From Rodentolepis nana (lineage: Eukaryota; Platyhelminthes; Cestoda; Cyclophyllidea; Hymenolepididae): DNA of 11,499 bases. Below, one piece after another: positions 9,038 to 11,499 of this stretch (the stretch's first letter is position 1; each line of letters begins with the position of its first letter). Location: the NCBI GenBank assembly GCA_900617975.1, contig UZAE01001790.1, positions 1 to 11,499 of the forward strand, read 5' to 3'. The notes below the pieces were generated by a model. The model saw only the letters and a program-made list of their open reading frames with translations. It did not search any database and was not told the DNA's origin. Position numbers and translations under genes: made by a program.

Positions 9038-9547
9038 CTTCAGTCATCTGCAGCAATAGGCCTATTTGATCCATCTCAAACATCGGCTTCAGGTCGAAGA
9101 AAAAAGATATCTGGTCGTCGAATGACCCTGGCAGTAGCTACCCGTGGTTCCTTCTCCCCCTTCTTCTCCTTTGGCAGTCAAGCGCGTCAAGCGACAGCCA
9201 AGATCGGAGGTACAGGAGGTAATAGTAATTCACGACGAACTAGACCATTCTCTCTCTATGAACGACAATCTCGACAGCAACCCGGGGAACATGGACCCCA
9301 TCGTACCCTCTCCCGTCTTCGCTCCCGACATCATCCTTCGCTTTCACGAGGCTCTGGCGACTATGACTCGCAAATCGATCAAATCGAGAAGGGTCTGGGA
9401 GGTGATCAAGTTGAAAATGAGACCAATATACAAGCTGAGCGGACACCGAGTTTCAACCACGTCTACCCACATAGCCATCGAAACAGGGAGCAACCTCATC
9501 GAACACAATTCATGGATGATGTTGCGGAGATATCGATTGAAGAATAA
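9038..9547 (+). CDS. Terminal coding exon of the unrecognised gene (169 codons plus stop)
   Basis: Follows the acceptor TTTTATTTAG in phase 0, matching the phase 0 donor at 2731. The frame reads LQSSAAIGLFDPSQTSASG, then a basic block GRRKKISGRRMTLAVATRG, then a Ser/Phe stretch (FSPFFSFGSQ), and ends VAEISIEE before the TAA at 9545-9547. RRKKIS and RRMT resemble sites for basophilic kinases; this is inference. Residues from about 55 on are rich in Arg, Ser, His and Gln and look disordered, or are an out-of-phase reading: beyond about 9180 the frame one base later (to 9596) has the better coding pattern. AATAAA follows 78 bases after the stop. No family is recognised. The border and strand are much surer than the C-terminus. 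Confidence 0.6.
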   Translation, partial: LQSSAAIGLFDPSQTSASGRRKKISGRRMTLAVATRGSFSPFFSFGSQARQATAKIGGTGGNSNSRRTRPFSLYERQSRQQPGEHGPHRTLSRLRSRHHPSLSRGSGDYDSQIDQIEKGLGGDQVENETNIQAERTPSFNHVYPHSHRNREQPHRTQFMDDVAEISIEE

Positions 9548-9596
9548 TACGTATATCAGTGACTTTCTCGATAGTGAATTAATGAGCCGTGTGTAA
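9138..9596 (+). CDS. Overlapping open frame in the terminal exon, possible true C-terminus
   Basis: Open for 153 codons in the frame one base later than the 9038 frame, ending SDFLDSELMSRV with TAA at 9594-9596. In 9240-9360 its second codon position is G-poor and T/A/C-rich and its third is C-rich (GAC, AAC, ATC, GTC, CCC), as expected of coding sequence. The 9038 frame there reads mostly CGN, CAN and TCN codons. The peptide has a normal mix of residues, such as SEVQEVIVIHDELDHS and FAPDIILRFHEALATM. It has no splice entry of its own in phase 0: TGA (9123) and TAG (9135) close it upstream. It could be reached through the acceptor at 9177 from an exon ending in phase 1, or by a one-base shift near 9156-9160. 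The GTG at 9144 is not taken as a start. Confidence 0.4.
   Translation, partial: LPVVPSPPSSPLAVKRVKRQPRSEVQEVIVIHDELDHSLSMNDNLDSNPGNMDPIVPSPVFAPDIILRFHEALATMTRKSIKSRRVWEVIKLKMRPIYKLSGHRVSTTSTHIAIETGSNLIEHNSWMMLRRYRLKNNTYISDFLDSELMSRV
9149..9177 (+). other. Strong internal 3' splice site inside the terminal exon
   Basis: TTCCTTCTCCCCCTTCTTCT followed by CCTTTGGCAG: nearly 25 pyrimidines and a CAG at 9175-9177. By eye it rivals or exceeds the acceptor at 9037. Entered in phase 1 it would read the frame that ends at 9596. Entered in phase 0 from the 2731 donor it would stop after 14 codons. The tract is also read as SFSPFFSF in the 9038 frame. Confidence 0.4.
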
Positions 9597-9650
9597 TATT
9601 TCAAAAATATATTAAATTGTATACAATAAAGTGCTTTTTATGGTTCCTTA
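9548..9650 (+). other. 3' untranslated region (approximate end)
   Basis: Runs from the stop codon at 9547 to roughly 15-20 bases past AATAAA. If the alternative frame is the real one, the 3' UTR starts at 9597 instead. The cleavage position is estimated, not seen. Confidence 0.5.
9625..9630 (+). terminator. Polyadenylation signal AATAAA
   Basis: Canonical hexamer in ATACAATAAAGTGC, downstream of both possible stop codons (9547 and 9596) and followed by a T/GT-rich stretch (TTTTTATGGTTCC). It supports 9038 as the last exon. Confidence 0.7.
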
Positions 9651-10000
9651 CAAACAAAAAAAATAGTCATTTCAAGCAGTAAAATTAAACATTTTGCTGA
9701 AATTAACAATAATCAAGTCATTTCTAAGAACTTACATCAAAATTAATCGAAAATGGTAATGCTTTCAGATTATGCTATAATTTGTCTGATTCTCTCTACT
9801 AACGGCAGAATATCTACCCCCTAAAACTTCTGCTATACTATTTTCAAGATAGTTTTCTCATTGGCCATAAGTTTAGTGTTTGAGATAATCATTGAAAGCC
9901 TTTAGCTTTATTGGGAAGCAATCGCTCACTTTTAAACACTCAAACTATTTATTATGCGGCATTTGAATCATCACGAGTTTATTATTTAAAGCACACAAAT
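9651..10000. other. Intergenic AT-rich stretch
   Basis: Follows the gene's 3' end. No coding, RNA or repeat feature was supported. The open frame that crosses 9911-10123 runs into SINE copy E and has no splice or start support. Confidence 0.5.
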
Positions 10001-10011
10001 ATTTTAGACGA
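10001..10011. repeat. Left flank of SINE copy E, probable decayed target duplication
   Basis: ATTTTAGACGA, aligning with ATTTGTAAACGA at 10351-10362 with one gap and one mismatch. Confidence 0.5.
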
Positions 10012-10350
10012 GGGGTGCGCGATTGACTTACCTCCACGTGGTGCACCCTGGGCAACGTATACTCATGCGGCAAAAAAGTTGAATATAAACCGGCAGTTGA
10101 CTTTTGAGTTCAAGCTATCATGACCCCACTGTATGTCATATTCGACCACTTCCACAGTACTCGCCTTACCCTACTCTCGACCTTTGTGTCTGTCTTTTTT
10201 ACATCTTTGAAACACTCTTCTGCCCCCCCCCCCACCACCAAGCTCGATTATTTTTACTTTGATGTTTCTCCCTCTCTGTGAAGTTTGAAGTCAACTAAAG
10301 GGCTAATGATAACTATCAAAACGCCTGCTATTTGATATAAATAAATAATT
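10012..10350 (+). mobile_element. SINE-type retroposon, copy E, longest copy (about 339 bp)
   Basis: Starts GGGGTGCGCGATTGACTTAC, carries CCACGTGGTGCACC and GGGCAACGTATACTCATGCGG, then CACTGTATGTCATATTCGACC, TGTGTCTGTCTT, an eleven-C run (10223-10233), GGGCTAATGATAACTATC, and ends GATATAAATAAATAATT. A decayed duplication flanks it: ATTTTAGACGA at 10001-10011 and ATTTGTAAACGA at 10351-10362, differing by one indel and one substitution. TGGTGCACCCTGG (10039-10051) resembles a pol III A box, and GTTCAAGCT (10112-10120) fits 8 of 9 positions of a B box (GWTCRANNC), so a tRNA-like promoter is possible but weakly supported. Confidence 0.85.
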
Positions 10351-10362
10351 ATTTGTAAACGA
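10351..10362. repeat. Right flank of SINE copy E, probable decayed target duplication
   Basis: ATTTGTAAACGA, partner of 10001-10011, directly after the A-rich tail. Confidence 0.5.
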
Positions 10363-11359
10363 TTCACTAAAATTTCCCACTTCAATTTATTTGAAATCGT
10401 AATTTCAGTAACTAAAGTGATAATTGAAACATAAAAGCGGTTGCCGTCTGATGCACTAACACTAATATGTTCTGTAATCTTAAATAAAACTCATATCGGA
10501 TACATGAGCGTGGCTCAGATAGAGTTGAGAACATCATCAAGCTTGCTGCCATGAAAAGTGAGAATGAACTGAAATCGAGCCTCAAACTACCCCCTGGATA
10601 AATCATGATCATGTATTACGTGAGAGGTACTATTTACGTTCACGAGTTTCTAATTCAATGGCCATTTGTGTGAATAGTTTTCTTGGCATTATGCATAACC
10701 TACCGAGGCCTAAGAACATTCTCATTGGAGCCGTATGCCATCAATTGTCACCAGGTTTACTCGAATAGGTTATTCCTTCAAAGGAGTGAAAAAGTAACAA
10801 AATATTCCGCTCTCGAAAACTCTACATTAAGTATCTATAGAGGAATAATAAATAAATTGTAAGTTGTCACGGTTCATTATCCGGTTCATTTCTTCTGCAA
10901 GATCCTGGTTCACCGAAATATCATGGGTCGGTTTCGATAGATTTCAAATGCCATTTAACAGCCAGCCAGTATAGCCCAGCAGCAAGTATTCAGAATTGGC
11001 AAACATATGAATCCGAGAGTTTAACCTCAAGGAATGCCTCCCCTTTACCTCATCGCCAAAATTAAATAACCGAAATGGCCATTGCCAGTTGAACATAAAG
11101 AAATGCGTTTCAAGCTAATTAATTTTAACTGAGAGCTTCGTGTTTAGCGTTATTGTTCAGTTCAAAACAATGTGATTGGGCGCTGTGTTAAATCGAAACC
11201 AGCGGGCCATTTAATGTACTCGATTGAGAGAAATCAATAATATCTTGTTTAAATAAAATAAAAATTTGTGTTTACAGTTGAGTCTACTCTATAATCAGTT
11301 TCCAAAGTGCTATTGTATATTACTACCTAGCAGAAAAAAATTTTAAAATTTACATCGAT
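10363..11359. other. Intergenic or intronic stretch with two short open frames
   Basis: No gene is supported. A 37-codon + frame (10488-10598, stop TAA 10599-10601) with VENIIKLAAMKSENELKSSL looks coding by codon pattern, but has no clear acceptor or start. A 69-codon + frame without ATG (10856-11062) follows partly on an acceptor-like TTTCTTCTGCAAG but has no donor. Both may be chance or the edge of another gene. Confidence 0.35.
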
Positions 11360-11499
11360 ATTTACTTATATCAAATAGCAGGATTAATGATAGTCAACAT
11401 TAGCCCTTTATTTGACTTTAGGCTTCACATAGGGAGAGGAACATCAAAATGACAAAAGTCGTTATGGGGGGGGGGGAACAGAAGAGTGTTTTAAAGATG
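11360..11499 (-). mobile_element. SINE-type retroposon, copy F, cut by the window edge
   Basis: Starts with TTTACTTATATCAAATAGCAGG, then ATGATAGTCAACATTAGCCC, GACTTTAGGCTTCACA, GGAACATCAAAATGAC, and an eleven-G run (11466-11476). This is the tail half of the family in the same orientation as copies A, B and D. It is more diverged than the others in the first 60 bases. The head lies outside the window, so its duplication cannot be checked. Confidence 0.75.

Noticed and set aside
9240..9604. Two minus-strand open frames (9240-9446 and 9344-9604) over the terminal exon
   Set aside because: They mirror the GC-richer, stop-poor coding exon. No minus-strand splice or poly(A) signals support them.
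10026..10060. Similarity of the SINE head (ACTTACCT, then CCCTGGGC) to the 5' part of U1 snRNA
   Set aside because: Only the 8-mer ACTTACCT matches well. It is more simply the complement of a splice-donor consensus, and the rest needs several gaps.
10856..11065. 69-codon + frame without ATG, rich in Ser (SVSIDFKCHLTASQYSP)
   Set aside because: The acceptor-like site at 10900 would enter in phase 1 and there is no donor or poly(A) signal near. Codon pattern is neutral.
1..11499. A bacterial or phage system (operon, CRISPR array, toxin-antitoxin pair)
   Set aside because: No compact genes, no ribosome binding sites and no array of spaced repeats. The splice signals and SINEs point to an animal genome.

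Overview
The window looks like nuclear DNA of a multicellular animal, probably an invertebrate. It is AT-rich, has no long prokaryote-style genes or Shine-Dalgarno sites, and carries exon-sized open segments with GT-AG borders, a poly(A) signal, microsatellites and a dispersed short retroposon family. An arthropod such as a crustacean is plausible, but nothing in the sequence fixes the phylum.

One gene is well supported, on the + strand, and only its 3' part is present. An 87-codon internal exon (2471-2731, phase 0 at both ends) is followed by a 6.3 kb interval and then a terminal exon (9038 to about 9650) with AATAAA at 9625. The 5' exons lie left of the window, so 1-2470 is most likely intron. 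I do not recognise the protein. The visible part is a polar, Ser/Gln-rich tail with one predicted helical stretch and one basic, Ser/Thr-rich block. The terminal exon is odd: its first ~120 bases look coding in one frame, but most of the rest looks more coding in the frame one base later. The two open frames overlap for about 410 bases, and a run of five C (9156-9160) lies where the preference appears to change.

The second theme is a repeat family of about 285-340 bp, present in six copies: 50-337, 1154-1473, 1925-2222, 4509-4792, 10012-10350 and 11360-window end. Each complete copy runs from a GGGGTG(C/T)GCGAT-type 5' end to an (AAAT)n-like tail. Two copies have perfect target-site duplications of 16 and 13 bp and two have decayed ones. 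This is a SINE-type retroposon. The head holds a strongly conserved block with two overlapping palindromes, and its antisense strand carries a consensus 5' splice site. One copy sits in the 6.3 kb intron with that splice site on the gene's sense strand, downstream of an exceptionally long polypyrimidine tract with a 3' splice site, so a SINE-derived alternative exon is possible there.

The rest is intronic or intergenic AT-rich DNA with homopolymer C runs, an AC and a TA microsatellite, and a few weak exon-like segments marked as uncertain. No tRNA, rRNA, CRISPR array, IS element or bacterial operon was seen.
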